A stretch of DNA of 64,000 bases from CAWCDJ01 sp963836015 (GCA_963836015.1 CAWIIF010000004.1:186001-250000); one strand, 5' to 3'; positions 9,788 through 19,709 are shown, numbered from the stretch's first letter. Numbers and translations are program-made. The notes: generated from the sequence alone by a model not told the origin.

Positions 9788-10981
9788 CTACCGGCTGCGC
9801 CGCTCCGGCCAGCCTTCTACCTTGTCCCGCTCCACATTGATCAGCATGGTGAACGGGCTCTTGGTGAATGCGTCCGGCACGCCTTCGAACTCCAGCACCG
9901 TCCCCGGGTCCGCCTCGTTCGGAAACGGAGCGCTTAGCTTCAGCGTGATCTCTTCGGTGTTGGGCGCGCCGATCCACACCACCAGTTCCTGCGGCCGCCT
10001 GGCGGGCGTCGCGCGGATCAGGGTGCCCTTCAGCTTAGGTAGCTGAGTGTTGCGCACCGACCCGGAGAAGTAGGTGTCGCCGTCAGCCTCGTCGAGGCGT
10101 TTGCGCAGCTTCTTCCAGGCCGCCAGCTCCGGATTGGTCCGCTCCAGTTCCTGCTCCGCCTTGCGGTCGGCGATGGTCTGCGCGGAGTCCACGTTGAACC
10201 CGGCCGGCGGATCCGGATTGGCGGCCGCATCGACCTGCAGCTTTTCCAGGCCCTCCGGCTCGCCGTGGTAGGAAACGTAGAGCCTCTCGAGCAGCATATC
10301 GACCTGCCTGCGCTGCCCCTCCGCGAGCGCGCCCTCGTCGCGCAGGGAAGCCGCGCGCGCCAGATACCAGAAGGAAGGCACCAGCTTGGCCGGCGTGTTC
10401 TGGAGCGCCATCACCATGCCCAGCCATGCGCACATCTCGCCGTCTTTCGGGTTCTGGTGCAGAACTTCCGTGAACTCCTTTTCGGCCGCCGGATAATCGC
10501 CGCGCTGCCACTCGACCCAGCCCAGCGTGCGGTGTGCTAGCAGTCCGGCGCGGGTCTTCTCCGGGCTGGTGGCGGCCGGGAAATAGCCATTGAGGCCGGC
10601 CAGCAGCTGGCGCGCCGCGGTCTCGCCGATCTTCAGCCGGTCCGGAGCCGCGTCCTTGCCGGCGGGAATCAATACCGTGCACCAGTACAGGCCCACGAAG
10701 TTGTCCGGCTGTTCGCCGATCATCTCCTCCGCCGTAGCCAGCATTTTGGCGCTATCCCCCTGCGACTGGTACGCCTGCAGATACAGTTCGCGGCGCATCT
10801 GGCGCAGCTCTGATTGCGGATATTTCGCCTTCCAGAGATCGAGCAGCGCCACGCGCTTTTGGGGTGCGGCCTCGGCGCGGATGGTCAGCACCAGGTCGTA
10901 CTCGCTGCGGTCCGTCCAGTTCGCGGCGTGGAGGGCCGCCAGCAGCGTAAGCCCGCACGCAGCGATGCGAATGGTTCTCAT
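9788..10981 (-). CDS. Exported TPR-repeat protein, last gene of the caspase operon
   Basis: 397 residues with a signal peptide (MRTIRIAACGLTLLAALHAA). Residues 40-230 are tetratricopeptide-like helical repeats: one near 60-100, a clearer unit around 'RTLGWVEWQRGDYPAAEKEF', and another at 'PKDGEMCAWLGMVMAL'. The last 120 residues form a beta-rich domain (LKGTLI, ELVVWIG, ITLKLSAPFP) I do not recognise. Its ATG overlaps the stop of the upstream caspase gene in an ATGA, so translation is coupled. It is probably periplasmic and probably a scaffold for the caspase-like protein; no enzymatic motif is visible. Confidence 0.75.
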   Translation of the reverse strand: MRTIRIAACGLTLLAALHAANWTDRSEYDLVLTIRAEAAPQKRVALLDLWKAKYPQSELRQMRRELYLQAYQSQGDSAKMLATAEEMIGEQPDNFVGLYWCTVLIPAGKDAAPDRLKIGETAARQLLAGLNGYFPAATSPEKTRAGLLAHRTLGWVEWQRGDYPAAEKEFTEVLHQNPKDGEMCAWLGMVMALQNTPAKLVPSFWYLARAASLRDEGALAEGQRRQVDMLLERLYVSYHGEPEGLEKLQVDAAANPDPPAGFNVDSAQTIADRKAEQELERTNPELAAWKKLRKRLDEADGDTYFSGSVRNTQLPKLKGTLIRATPARRPQELVVWIGAPNTEEITLKLSAPFPNEADPGTVLEFEGVPDAFTKSPFTMLINVERDKVEGWPERRSR

Positions 10982-12915
10982 TGGGCCTTGTTCACTTTCA
11001 TCCCCACCGTGCTCAGGGGCTTCAATTCGACATCCTGTTTGGCCAGGATCTTACCGTCCTGCACGGTGCGAATCTCGTACTTGCCCACCGGCAGCTCGAG
11101 TTTCACCGGCACCTGCTTCGACATCACCTTGCCGTCCACCACCACCGCCGTCTCGCCGCCGGCCCCGTCGAACTCCAGGAACCCGGTCTCCTGCTCCAGC
11201 CGCAGGGCCAGCTCGTCGCCGCTGGGTTTGACATCCAGCGTCCCGGTGGCCGCGCGGAATCCTTCCAGGTCGGCGTGGATCGTCTGCTTGGCCGCGTTCA
11301 GGGTGAGGATGCAGGGAGACTGGCACTTCTGTTCCGGGTCCCCCTCTACCGTTAGGTTCGCGCCCGGAGGGTCCGTCGTGACCTTCACCGGCACCCCCGT
11401 CGGACGCCGCACATTGCTGGTATTCACTTTGGCGTCCCCTACCTTGCGGATCATCAGATCGCGCGAATTCGAGGAAGTGATCACCTCGACATGGAAGAAG
11501 TTCGGGACCGCCGCGGCCGGATCGGGAGTTCCGCCGGCGGCCGCCGCGACTACCGGCGCCGGCGGTGGTGTCGCCGCCGCGCTCAGCTCCTTGGCCCAGC
11601 GCGACAGGTCCACCGGGGTCGCCGCCAGGAAGCGCTGCCCCGCGTCGAAATCGGGCGTGCCGAAGCGCACACTGCTGAAGATCTCGGTGATCGGCGGCGG
11701 CTGCGGCGGCGGACTCTGTAGCTCTTTGCCCGCATCCGGGTAAACCGCCGCCAGTTCCTTCAGCATGGCGTCGGCTTTGCGGATCTGCGCCGTCGTCCCG
11801 CGCACGCGGATCGCTCTCAGCAGGCGGACCGCTTCGTCCATGCGGTCGCCCAGAAGGTTGCTGGCGACGCCCTGAAACGCCGCATCGATGGCGAACAGGT
11901 CCAGCTTGTAAGCCTGGTCGTAAAGCCCTGCCGCTGCCTTGAAGTCCTCCGCCTCGAAGCGGGTCTGTGCGTCTTTCCGCGCCTCGAGGTAGGGCAGCTT
12001 GGCCGACGCCATCTCCTCGAGGCTGCCGCCGGGCTTTTTCTTGACCACCTGGCTCATCAAGTCGATGGCTTGCTGCCAGTCCTGGTGCTGCTCGCGCAGC
12101 TTGGCGTCGCTCATCCATTTTTCGACCAGCGTCGGATCGCTCTCGCTGTCGAGATTCGACGGCGGATGAAAATAGAACCGGCTGGTGGGACTCCCGAAAA
12201 TCGTGGGATTCTGCCGGTTGTCGGTCTCCTGCAGGACGCGCTTGGTCACCCGCGCCACGATGTCGCTGATCGGCAGCCCCGGCTGCGCGATCAGGTCGGC
12301 CAGGGCCTCCGTGAAGTAGCTGTTCCGGCCGCCGGGATTATCGGCCGCCACATTGTTGGCGTTGGTCGAGTAGATCACCAGCGAATCGCCGCCCGCATCC
12401 GGCGGAATCGCCAGGCCCGACTGCAGCGATTGCGATTCCGTCATGGGATTGCTGCGGCAGGCATCCAGGATGAAGATGCTGCGCTTGTGGCGCACGCGCT
12501 TCAGCGATTCGATCACCAGGTTGAACGGGAAGCAGCGGAATTTGGAGAGCGTGATCGTGCTGCCCGGCTCGAAATCCACCGGCACCAGCAGGTTTTCGTT
12601 CTCGATCTGAACGCCGTGCCCGGCGTAGTAGAACAGCGCCGTGTCGTCCGGGCCGAGCTGCCCCAGAAATTCCGCCAGCGCCTCTTCCATCTCGGCCTTC
12701 TTGGCGTTCTCCTTGAGAATCGTGTTGAAGCCCGAGGCCTTCAACACTTTATCGACCAGGCGCGCGTCGTTGATCGCGTTCTGGAGCGGCCGCGTCAGGT
12801 ACGCGTCGTTGCCGATGACCAGCGCGACGCGCTTGCCTTCTTCCTGCGGCGCGGCCGCGCCATTCACGGCCAGCCCGCAGAGCATCGTCGCGCACAGCAG
12901 CAGGGGGATTCGCAT
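10978..12915 (-). CDS. Exported caspase-family (peptidase C14) protein with TPR-like and PEGA domains
   Basis: 645 residues from the ATG at 12915 (GAGGAG 7 bases upstream; ATG 12918 is too close to that site). A signal peptide precedes a caspase-like p20 domain (about 27-250) with strand KRVALVIGNDAY, catalytic His100 in YYAGHG and Cys153 in FILDACRSNP. A helical TPR-like region spans about 265-400, followed by a Pro-rich linker and two PEGA-like beta domains at the C-terminus (about 500-570 and 575-645, with 'TTDPPGANLTVEG'). Both catalytic residues are intact, so proteolysis is plausible. It lies in a three-gene operon between two TPR genes, within a T6SS locus. Substrate unknown. Confidence 0.88.
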   Translation of the reverse strand: MRIPLLLCATMLCGLAVNGAAAPQEEGKRVALVIGNDAYLTRPLQNAINDARLVDKVLKASGFNTILKENAKKAEMEEALAEFLGQLGPDDTALFYYAGHGVQIENENLLVPVDFEPGSTITLSKFRCFPFNLVIESLKRVRHKRSIFILDACRSNPMTESQSLQSGLAIPPDAGGDSLVIYSTNANNVAADNPGGRNSYFTEALADLIAQPGLPISDIVARVTKRVLQETDNRQNPTIFGSPTSRFYFHPPSNLDSESDPTLVEKWMSDAKLREQHQDWQQAIDLMSQVVKKKPGGSLEEMASAKLPYLEARKDAQTRFEAEDFKAAAGLYDQAYKLDLFAIDAAFQGVASNLLGDRMDEAVRLLRAIRVRGTTAQIRKADAMLKELAAVYPDAGKELQSPPPQPPPITEIFSSVRFGTPDFDAGQRFLAATPVDLSRWAKELSAAATPPPAPVVAAAAGGTPDPAAAVPNFFHVEVITSSNSRDLMIRKVGDAKVNTSNVRRPTGVPVKVTTDPPGANLTVEGDPEQKCQSPCILTLNAAKQTIHADLEGFRAATGTLDVKPSGDELALRLEQETGFLEFDGAGGETAVVVDGKVMSKQVPVKLELPVGKYEIRTVQDGKILAKQDVELKPLSTVGMKVNKAQ

Positions 12916-12925
12916 CATCGTCTCC

Positions 12926-15304
12926 TCAACGGAACATTACCTGCCTGGAGCGTCCGTCCAGCGTCATATCTTTTTCGCAGTTGGCCGAGATCAGCTTTCC
13001 GCCGTTATAGGTGTATTTGATGCGCGACGATTTGCCGGCGCTCTCCACGGTTTCGCCCGTCAGCCGGCCGCCCTGGTACTCCATCGTTCGCTCGTAGAAT
13101 TTGGCGCCGCGCTTCTCGCCCGAGATCTGGTACGCCTCGATCGATTGAAGCTGCAGGCCGTCCCACTGGAATTCCAGCAGGGTGTCGCCCGGCGCGCCCC
13201 TGGGCCCGGCGATTTCCCGCGCTGTGGCGGCGCGGCCGGCATCGTCGTAAGTGAGCCGGAAGTAGTGGATCTTGTCCCACACGAAAGGCAGGAAGTAACG
13301 GTTCCCAGCCACAGCCAGCGTGATGTTCTGCCCGGTCAGTTTCGCCACCGCCACGGGGTCGGCATACGGGCTGTTCAGCAGCACCAGCGAGGCCCTTTTC
13401 AGGGCTTCGTCGGGATCGGCCCCGGCGGGCGCCTTGGCGTCGTTGTCGTACGCCACCGCCGCCACCTGCGGCACCTTGTCTTCGTAGGCGAACGAGATCT
13501 TCTTCTCTTCGGAAACGTGCTCGTTCTTGTCGAATGCCGGGATGATCGAGCGCAGCTTCTCGCCTTCCCACTCGAACGCCACCTTCAGCTTGTTGGAGGC
13601 GTCGATGCGCTCGATCTTCGGTTGGAAGGCCAGGCTGATCGGGCAGTAGTAGACGTTCTCCGGCAGCTTCGCGCCCGACATCCAGTTGGGCGACCCCTGC
13701 GTCGGACGCGCCGCCGCCCCGATTCCGGACATCACGCGGCGCACCGCCACCCGCTGGTCGGAGTTGGCGTCCAGCGTGTTCGAGACGTCCAGATAGCGTC
13801 CGAGATACTTCTTGCCGTCCTCCGGGTGGCGGGTGACCAGCGAGGACATTCCGGCGTAGTACAGCAGGTCCGCGTCGTCGTCCTTCGAGCGCAGGCCCTG
13901 TAACGCCAGGGAGTGCACCCGGTTGAAGCTCGACTCGCCCCAGAACTTCTGCATCTCGACTTTCAGGTCCTTCAAGTTACTGGTGACTTGAAAGAGCAAT
14001 TCGCTTCGCAGCTGGTTAGCCGGTTTGCGTTCTTCCTCGATGGCGTGCAGGTCGTACTGGTCGAGCACTGCCAGCGCGCTCGAGATTTCGTGCATGGCGC
14101 CCAGAATCTCGGCCTTCTTCAGCAGGACTTTGAGGTTTTCCGGATCCACCTGCTCCGCCAGGGCCACGCTCTTCAGTGCGTCGTCCAGCTTGTTCTGCTC
14201 CTTGTACCGCGTGGCGAATAGAAGGTCCTTGTCGATCTCGTTGACCTGGCCGGGGCTGAGCTGTTTGCGCTGCGCCTGCCGGTCCACCGCCACGCGGCGG
14301 GAATACTCCGCCCAGGCCAGCGAGACCTTGGTCTGCAGCTCCGAATTGGTGGGCTGCCGGAGGCTCGCCAGGCGAAACTCCCGGAAGGCCGCGCCGAATT
14401 CGTTTTCCGCGAAGCGCTCGCTGCCGGCCCGCGCGTGCAACTGCAGGCTCTGCTTGAGCGCCTGATTCTGCCTGGCGGCCATCTCCGGAAAAGCCCGCTG
14501 GTACTTCTCGAAATCGCGGTCGGCCAGCAGAAAGGCGTCCCACTCCTCGCCCGCGTCGAAGGCCCGCAGCACGGCTATCTTGCGGTCCACCCACTCCCGC
14601 TGGTGCTTCAGGGCGTCGCGCAGCTTCTGCTGTTCGGGCGCCTGCGGGTAAACCTCCGCCGAAAGCGCCGCGTACTCCAGCCCGCGGTTCAGAACTTCCA
14701 CACCGACCGTGCCGCTTTCGAACTGCTCGTACGGCTGCTGCATGGCCTGTTCGAGGTACTTCTGGAGCGGTGCGATGGCCGGGTTGCCGGCGAAGCTTTT
14801 CACCGTGGCGGCGAACAACTCCACCTGCTCGGCGAACGCCTTGCCCTTGCCGCCCAGGACCTGTAGAGCGGCCGGGTCCCTGCAAATCCGCACCAGTTCC
14901 TCCACCCCGCCGGGTAGAAACGCCACGAACGCGGCCGGAGGAACATCCGTGGCTACCTTGTCCTTCTCGGTCTTCTTGTAACTGATCTTCGCGGCCTGCC
15001 ACAGCGGCCCCGCCTCGCCGGACGGATTCTTCAGGCCGTCGGGGATCAGGAACGCCAGCGTCCCTTCCTCCCACACTCCCAGGGCGTGCGAATCGGCGTC
15101 TTTGAACAGGGTGCCGCCCAGGCGTACGGATGGCAGCTTGCCGGGGGCGATCCGCGCCTGGCTTCCGATGGCCAACGCCTTGTCCTTGCCGTTGATGGAC
15201 ACGGAGGCGGCTTCTGCGAATTGGAGTCCCTGGCCGGAACGCGAGACGAGTATCCCCGCCTGGAGACTGGTGGCGATGAGCAGGAAAAATAGACAGCGGC
15301 GCAT
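12926..15304 (-). CDS. Large exported TPR-type protein, first gene of the caspase operon
   Basis: 792 residues from ATG 15304, chosen because it begins a clean signal peptide (MRRCLFFLLIATSLQAG); a GTG seven codons upstream is also in frame. The N-terminal third has a FecR-like beta region (LVSRSGQGLQFAEAASV, ARIAPGKLPSVRLGGTLF). The centre (about 260-500) is helical with TPR-like units, including 'LDDALKSVALAEQVDPENLKVL'. The C-terminal 230 residues are beta-rich with repeated Tyr/Trp strands. It ends 10 bases before the caspase start. No catalytic motif is seen; it may be an extracytoplasmic sensor or scaffold for the protease. Confidence 0.7.
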   Translation of the reverse strand: MRRCLFFLLIATSLQAGILVSRSGQGLQFAEAASVSINGKDKALAIGSQARIAPGKLPSVRLGGTLFKDADSHALGVWEEGTLAFLIPDGLKNPSGEAGPLWQAAKISYKKTEKDKVATDVPPAAFVAFLPGGVEELVRICRDPAALQVLGGKGKAFAEQVELFAATVKSFAGNPAIAPLQKYLEQAMQQPYEQFESGTVGVEVLNRGLEYAALSAEVYPQAPEQQKLRDALKHQREWVDRKIAVLRAFDAGEEWDAFLLADRDFEKYQRAFPEMAARQNQALKQSLQLHARAGSERFAENEFGAAFREFRLASLRQPTNSELQTKVSLAWAEYSRRVAVDRQAQRKQLSPGQVNEIDKDLLFATRYKEQNKLDDALKSVALAEQVDPENLKVLLKKAEILGAMHEISSALAVLDQYDLHAIEEERKPANQLRSELLFQVTSNLKDLKVEMQKFWGESSFNRVHSLALQGLRSKDDDADLLYYAGMSSLVTRHPEDGKKYLGRYLDVSNTLDANSDQRVAVRRVMSGIGAAARPTQGSPNWMSGAKLPENVYYCPISLAFQPKIERIDASNKLKVAFEWEGEKLRSIIPAFDKNEHVSEEKKISFAYEDKVPQVAAVAYDNDAKAPAGADPDEALKRASLVLLNSPYADPVAVAKLTGQNITLAVAGNRYFLPFVWDKIHYFRLTYDDAGRAATAREIAGPRGAPGDTLLEFQWDGLQLQSIEAYQISGEKRGAKFYERTMEYQGGRLTGETVESAGKSSRIKYTYNGGKLISANCEKDMTLDGRSRQVMFR

Positions 15305-15488
15305 ACGGGTGGTCTCAGTCCCCACGGGTTGGAACTGGAAACTGGTAGATCAGGGTCAAGTCTATACCGGATTGCAAGTTGATTTCAATCAGAACTTACC
15401 CCTGGACCAGAGTGCCAGTACCCCCGTACTCTTCTTGAAAGAAAAGAGATTCGCCTCAAGCTCTCGACTTCTGGTACTGTGATTCCAG

Positions 15489-16845
15489 ATGAAGCGATTG
15501 CAACAGGTGATCTGGACCAAGGGGACGTTCCTGACCCCGCAGCATCTCCAGATCCAGGACCGGTTTCTCGAGAACCTCCTGCAATTCCAGATTGAAAGCC
15601 TGTCCTTCCGCCCCTGGGGATTCCGCACGCTGCAGATCACCCAGGAGGGCCTTGGCGGCCGGTACTTTCGGCGTCTCCGGCGCGTCCGGGATTATGCCGG
15701 ATGGCCTGCTGTTCGATATCCCGGATTCCGACGATACGCCTCCGCCCAAGCTGCTGGCCGAGTGTTTCGAGCCGGACCAGACCACGCTCGACATGTACCT
15801 GGCCATCCCCCAGTACCGCGATCGCGGCCTCAATGTCGCCACTTCGCTGCGCGATGCCGGCTCGCGCTTCCGCGCCGAAATCGAGATGTTCCGCGACGAA
15901 AATAGCGGCATGGCCGAGAAGCCCGTCCAGGTGGCCCACAAGAACCTCCGCTTCCTCACGGAAAGCGAGAGCCGCGAGGGCTACTCCACCCTGCGCGTGG
16001 CGCGGATTATGAAGAGCGAGGCAGGAACCTTTCAACTCGACCCGCTGTTCGTGCCGCCGCTGCTCGATTTCAACGCTAACGAGCACCTGCTCACCATCGC
16101 GCGCCGCCTGGTCGAGATCCTCAGCGCCCGCTCCGGGGCGATCTCCGGGATGCGCCGGCAGAAGAACCAGAGCCTGGCCGATTTCACCGCGGCCGATATC
16201 GCCAATTTCTGGCTGCTCTACACCATCAACGCGTCGTTTCCGATTTTCCGGCACCTGTTCGAGACCCGCGGCGGGCATCCCGAAACGTTGTATTCCGCGA
16301 TGCTCTCTCTGGCCGGAGCCCTCACCACGTTTTCCGGCACGATTCGCCCGCGGGACCTGCCCATCTACGATCACGACGACCTGGGCGCCTGCTTCACGGA
16401 CCTGGACGAGAAACTCCGCATGCTGCTCGAGACCGTGGTCCCGGCAAATTTCGTCTCCCTGCCGCTCAAGCTGGTGCAGCCTTCCATCTACGCCGCTTCC
16501 ATCGACAATGACAAGTACCTGGTGAATACCAAGATGTACCTGGCGGTAAGCGCGGAAACCAGCCAGGCCGAGATCGTCGGCAAGACCCCCCAACTGGTCA
16601 AGGTGAGCTCGGTCGGGCAGGTGGATCACTTGGTGCGGCAAGCCCTGGCGGGCGTGCCGCTGACTTACGTGCCCTCACCTCCCGGAGCGATCCCAGTGAA
16701 AATGAATCACCAGTACTTCAGCCTGAGCCAGGCCGGCTCGTCCTGGGAAGCTATCCAGCGCGGACGCAATCTGGCGGCCTACGTGCCGTCGGACCTGCCC
16801 AATCCCCAGTTGGAGCTGATCATCCTCCTGCCGCAAGCCGGGTGA
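15489..16845 (+). CDS. tssK: Type VI secretion baseplate protein TssK, interrupted by a one-base frameshift
   Basis: The N-terminus (ATG 15489) reads MKRLQQVIWTKGTFLTPQHL, the diagnostic TssK/ImpJ start. The frame breaks in the GGG run at 15647-15649; dropping one G joins 'ITQE' to 'ALAAGTFGVSG' and the open frame running to TGA 16845. The repaired product is 451 residues, normal for TssK. The second part has characteristic features including PDGLLFDIP, ANFWLLYTINASFPI and a C-terminal 'LELIILLPQ'. TssK links the baseplate to the membrane complex. It is divergent from the TPR/caspase operon, with a 184-base gap. Nearest expected partners (tssJ, tssL, tssM) are not in the window. Confidence 0.93.
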
Positions 16846-16866
16846 TGCGCGCTGCCTGGTCTTGGC

Positions 16867-17017
16867 CAGCAGGATGCTGAAAAACCCTATAAGTGTGTCC
16901 AGCCGCCGATGAACGCCGATCAACGCAGATTGAAAACAAGCGACTTATCCGCGTTTATCGGCGTTAATCGGGTGCGCCAGGACAGGCCACGGCCCAAATG
17001 CCTTTTTCAGCAGGCTG
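16867..17017. repeat. MITE-like nested palindromic element
   Basis: Outer inverted arms TGCTGAAAAA (16875-16884) and TTTTTCAGCA (17003-17012) enclose an inner imperfect palindrome whose 19-base arms (16912-16930 and 16947-16965) match at 17 positions. No coding potential. The sequence resembles a small non-autonomous mobile element sitting 3' of tssK. Confidence 0.55.
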
Positions 17018-17067
17018 TTCGTTAGAGCAGTGCGTCGCAGATAACACGCATTTTGATCTCGCAAAGG

Positions 17068-17120
17068 GGCAAAGCAGGCACGAATTTCGCAAGTGCGGCG
17101 AAATTCGATGCCTGTTTGCC
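17068..17120 (+). repeat. Dispersed palindromic repeat, copy B
   Basis: Near-perfect inverted repeat with 23-base arms (17068-17090, 17098-17120) and loop AAGTGCG (17091-17097). Same element as 9705-9767 in the other orientation. It lies 67 bases before the subtilase start. Confidence 0.78.
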
Positions 17121-17186
17121 GCGCATGCCGTTACTGGGCGATTAGCCCGGGGAGCCGGTCGCGAGTTACACTGGGCAATAAGTCAA

Positions 17187-19661
17187 ATGAAGCGCCTCTG
17201 GCTCCTCTTTACCTGGGTCGTCCCGCTGTTTGCCGCGAGCACTATTCCCGGCCGCTATATCGTCGAGCTTTCGAGCGAATCCGTCGCCGCCCGCGTGGTG
17301 CGGACCTCGCCCCGGGCATCGGGACGGCTGGCGCTGCACTCAGCGGCCGCCGAAGAACATCGTACGCGCATCCGCGCCGAGCAGGCTTCGGTAACCTCGG
17401 CCATCGAGGACGCCGGCGGCGAGGTTGCCGCCGCGGTGGAGAACGTCGATAACGCTTTGGCGGTGCGGATTCCGGACGATCAGGCAACCCGGCTCGCGGC
17501 GATTCCCGGGGTGCGCGCGGTCTACCCGGAGCGCCTGTTTCACCTGCTGCTGGACCACGCCCTGCCGCTGCACCACGTCCCGCAGGCCTGGGCGCAGGTG
17601 GGCGCCGCCAATGCGGGCGCGGGGATCCGGATCGCCGTCATCGACACCGGAATCGATATCGGGCATCCGGGTTTCCAGGACGCGTCGTTCCAGGCGCCCG
17701 CCGGATTCCCGAAGGCCAATACCCCGTCCGATCTGGCCTACGCCAACAACAAGGTAATCGTGGCGCGCAGCTACGCTTCGCTGTTCGGCACGACGGACCC
17801 GGATCCGTCGCCGGCAGATCACGTGGGACACGGCACCGCCACGGCGATGGCGGCGGCCGGCGTGCAGAACGTAGGTCCGCTGGCCACCATCAGCGGGGTG
17901 GCGCCGCGTGCCTACATCGGGAGCTATAAGGTCTTCGGAACCCCCGGCGTGAACGACAGCGCTCCGGAAGGGGCCATCCTCCAGGCGATCAACGATGCCG
18001 TGGCGGACGGCATGGACGTCATCAGTCTCAGCCTGGGCAGCGACGTTTCCCCGCTGCCTCTGGACGACCCGGAGATCGTGTCCCTCGAAAACGCGGCCTC
18101 GCTCGGCATCGTCGTGGTGGCGGCGGCGGGAAACAACGGACCCGATCCGGTGACGGTCGGGACGCCCGCCTCGGGGCCTTCGGTAATTGCGGTGGGAGCC
18201 TCGGCCAATGACCGGGCGTTCACCGCCTCCGTGCTGGTGCCGGGCAGCAGCGCATTGCAGGCGGCGCCGGGGTCGGCGTCACAGTCGGCGAAGGCTGTTA
18301 GTGCGCCGCTGGCGGATGTCGCGGCGCTCGATGGTACGGGACTGGCATGCTCCAGCCTTCCGGCCAATTCTCTGACGAAGTCGATCGCACTGATTGTCCG
18401 GGGGACGTGCCCGTTCGAGACCAAGCTGAACAACGCGCAGGCTGCCGGCGCCGTCGGAGGCCTGGTTTACGACAACGTGGATGGGGAGCCTCTCGTCACC
18501 ATGGCGATGGGAAGCGCCACGCTGCCGTCGGAGTTCGTCTCCTACCAGGACGGCCTGGCGTTGAAGAAGCAAATCCGACGCCCGTCCACGGTGACCCGAC
18601 GCCTTGGCGAGGTCGAAGCACGCCGCCGTTTCCCCAGCCAGCCTCCCGGCCAATCGCCGAGGGTGACACTGCAGTTCGCGCTGGGACCGGCTTACGTGAA
18701 CCCGGCCCGGATCGCTTCGTTTTCGGCCGAGGGGCCGAACGTGGACCTCTCGATCAAGCCGGACCTGCTGGCGGTGGGCGTCAACATGTACACGGCGGCG
18801 CAAAAACTCGACCCGAAGGGCGCCCTCTACAGTACGACCGGTTATTCGATCGAGCAGGGCACCAGTTTTTCGACTCCCCTGGTGGCCGGCGCGGCCGCGC
18901 TGTTGAAAGCCGCGCATCCGGGCCTGAGTTCGGCGCAATACCGCTCGCTGCTGATCAATTCGGCGGACGCGGCATTCTGGGTGCCCGGCACGCCGGCGAC
19001 GGTGCAGCAAGGGGGCACGGGCATCCTGGACGTGCTGGCCGCGATCAACGCTACGGCCGCGGCTGCGCCGGTTTCACTCAGCTTCGGAGCGGGTTCGGGG
19101 ACGATCGATTCGACCCTCACCCTGACGGTATGGAACCTGGGCACCGCGGCCGATACGTTCCGCGTTTTGGCTGTGCCTTCGAAGGGAGCGGCCGGCCCCA
19201 CGGTGCCCTCGGGCACCATCGATCTGGCCGCGGGGGCGTCCACGGCGATCTCTGTGCGGTTTGCGGCCGGAGGACTGGCGGCAGGGCAGTATGAGGGCTA
19301 CATTACAATCCAGGGAACGCGCTCGAGCGTGGTGACACGGGTGCCGTATTGGTACGGAGTGCAGTCCACGACTCCCGGCCACATTACCATCCTCGACAGC
19401 GCAACGAGCGCGCTGGCCGGTGCGGTGGTGAACCAGGCAATGCTCTTCCGCGTCACGGACGAGTCCGGAATCCCCATCCAGGTGTCTCCGACCGTCGTCA
19501 CGGTTTCGGGCGGCGGGTCGGTGACCCGGGTGCTGTCGATCAACAGCCAGTCGCCGTACTCCTTCACGGTGAGTGTGAGGCTGGGAATAGCAGCGGGGCC
19601 CAACGTATTCCGGATTGAGGTTGGAGATCTTACGAAGGATGTCACGATCACGGGACAGTGA
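17187..19661 (+). CDS. Secreted subtilisin-like serine protease (S8) with inserted PA domain
   Basis: 824 residues from ATG 17187, which begins a signal peptide (MKRLWLLFTWVVPLFAAS). A propeptide-like inhibitor I9 region covers about 20-110. The catalytic domain has Asp153 in AVIDTGID, His215 in HVGHGT and Ser560 in GTSFSTP, with the oxyanion Asn in AAAGNNGPD. A protease-associated insert lies between His and Ser (about 380-450; 'VRGTCPFETKLNNAQAAGA'). After about residue 625 come beta-sandwich domains rich in Thr/Val, likely for substrate or cell-wall attachment. All triad residues are present, so it should be an active extracellular protease. Longer upstream starts would run through the palindromic repeat and are unlikely. 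Confidence 0.92.
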   Translation: MKRLWLLFTWVVPLFAASTIPGRYIVELSSESVAARVVRTSPRASGRLALHSAAAEEHRTRIRAEQASVTSAIEDAGGEVAAAVENVDNALAVRIPDDQATRLAAIPGVRAVYPERLFHLLLDHALPLHHVPQAWAQVGAANAGAGIRIAVIDTGIDIGHPGFQDASFQAPAGFPKANTPSDLAYANNKVIVARSYASLFGTTDPDPSPADHVGHGTATAMAAAGVQNVGPLATISGVAPRAYIGSYKVFGTPGVNDSAPEGAILQAINDAVADGMDVISLSLGSDVSPLPLDDPEIVSLENAASLGIVVVAAAGNNGPDPVTVGTPASGPSVIAVGASANDRAFTASVLVPGSSALQAAPGSASQSAKAVSAPLADVAALDGTGLACSSLPANSLTKSIALIVRGTCPFETKLNNAQAAGAVGGLVYDNVDGEPLVTMAMGSATLPSEFVSYQDGLALKKQIRRPSTVTRRLGEVEARRRFPSQPPGQSPRVTLQFALGPAYVNPARIASFSAEGPNVDLSIKPDLLAVGVNMYTAAQKLDPKGALYSTTGYSIEQGTSFSTPLVAGAAALLKAAHPGLSSAQYRSLLINSADAAFWVPGTPATVQQGGTGILDVLAAINATAAAAPVSLSFGAGSGTIDSTLTLTVWNLGTAADTFRVLAVPSKGAAGPTVPSGTIDLAAGASTAISVRFAAGGLAAGQYEGYITIQGTRSSVVTRVPYWYGVQSTTPGHITILDSATSALAGAVVNQAMLFRVTDESGIPIQVSPTVVTVSGGGSVTRVLSINSQSPYSFTVSVRLGIAAGPNVFRIEVGDLTKDVTITGQ

Positions 19662-19709
19662 GCGGGACCGCTTCCGGTATAATGTGACGGTGGGGGCTGT
19701 CCCCGTTCC

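Noticed and set aside
9760..9815. tRNA-like string on the minus strand at the end of the TPR gene
   Set aside because: No acceptor stem, T-arm or consistent anticodon arm; overlaps coding sequence and the repeat.
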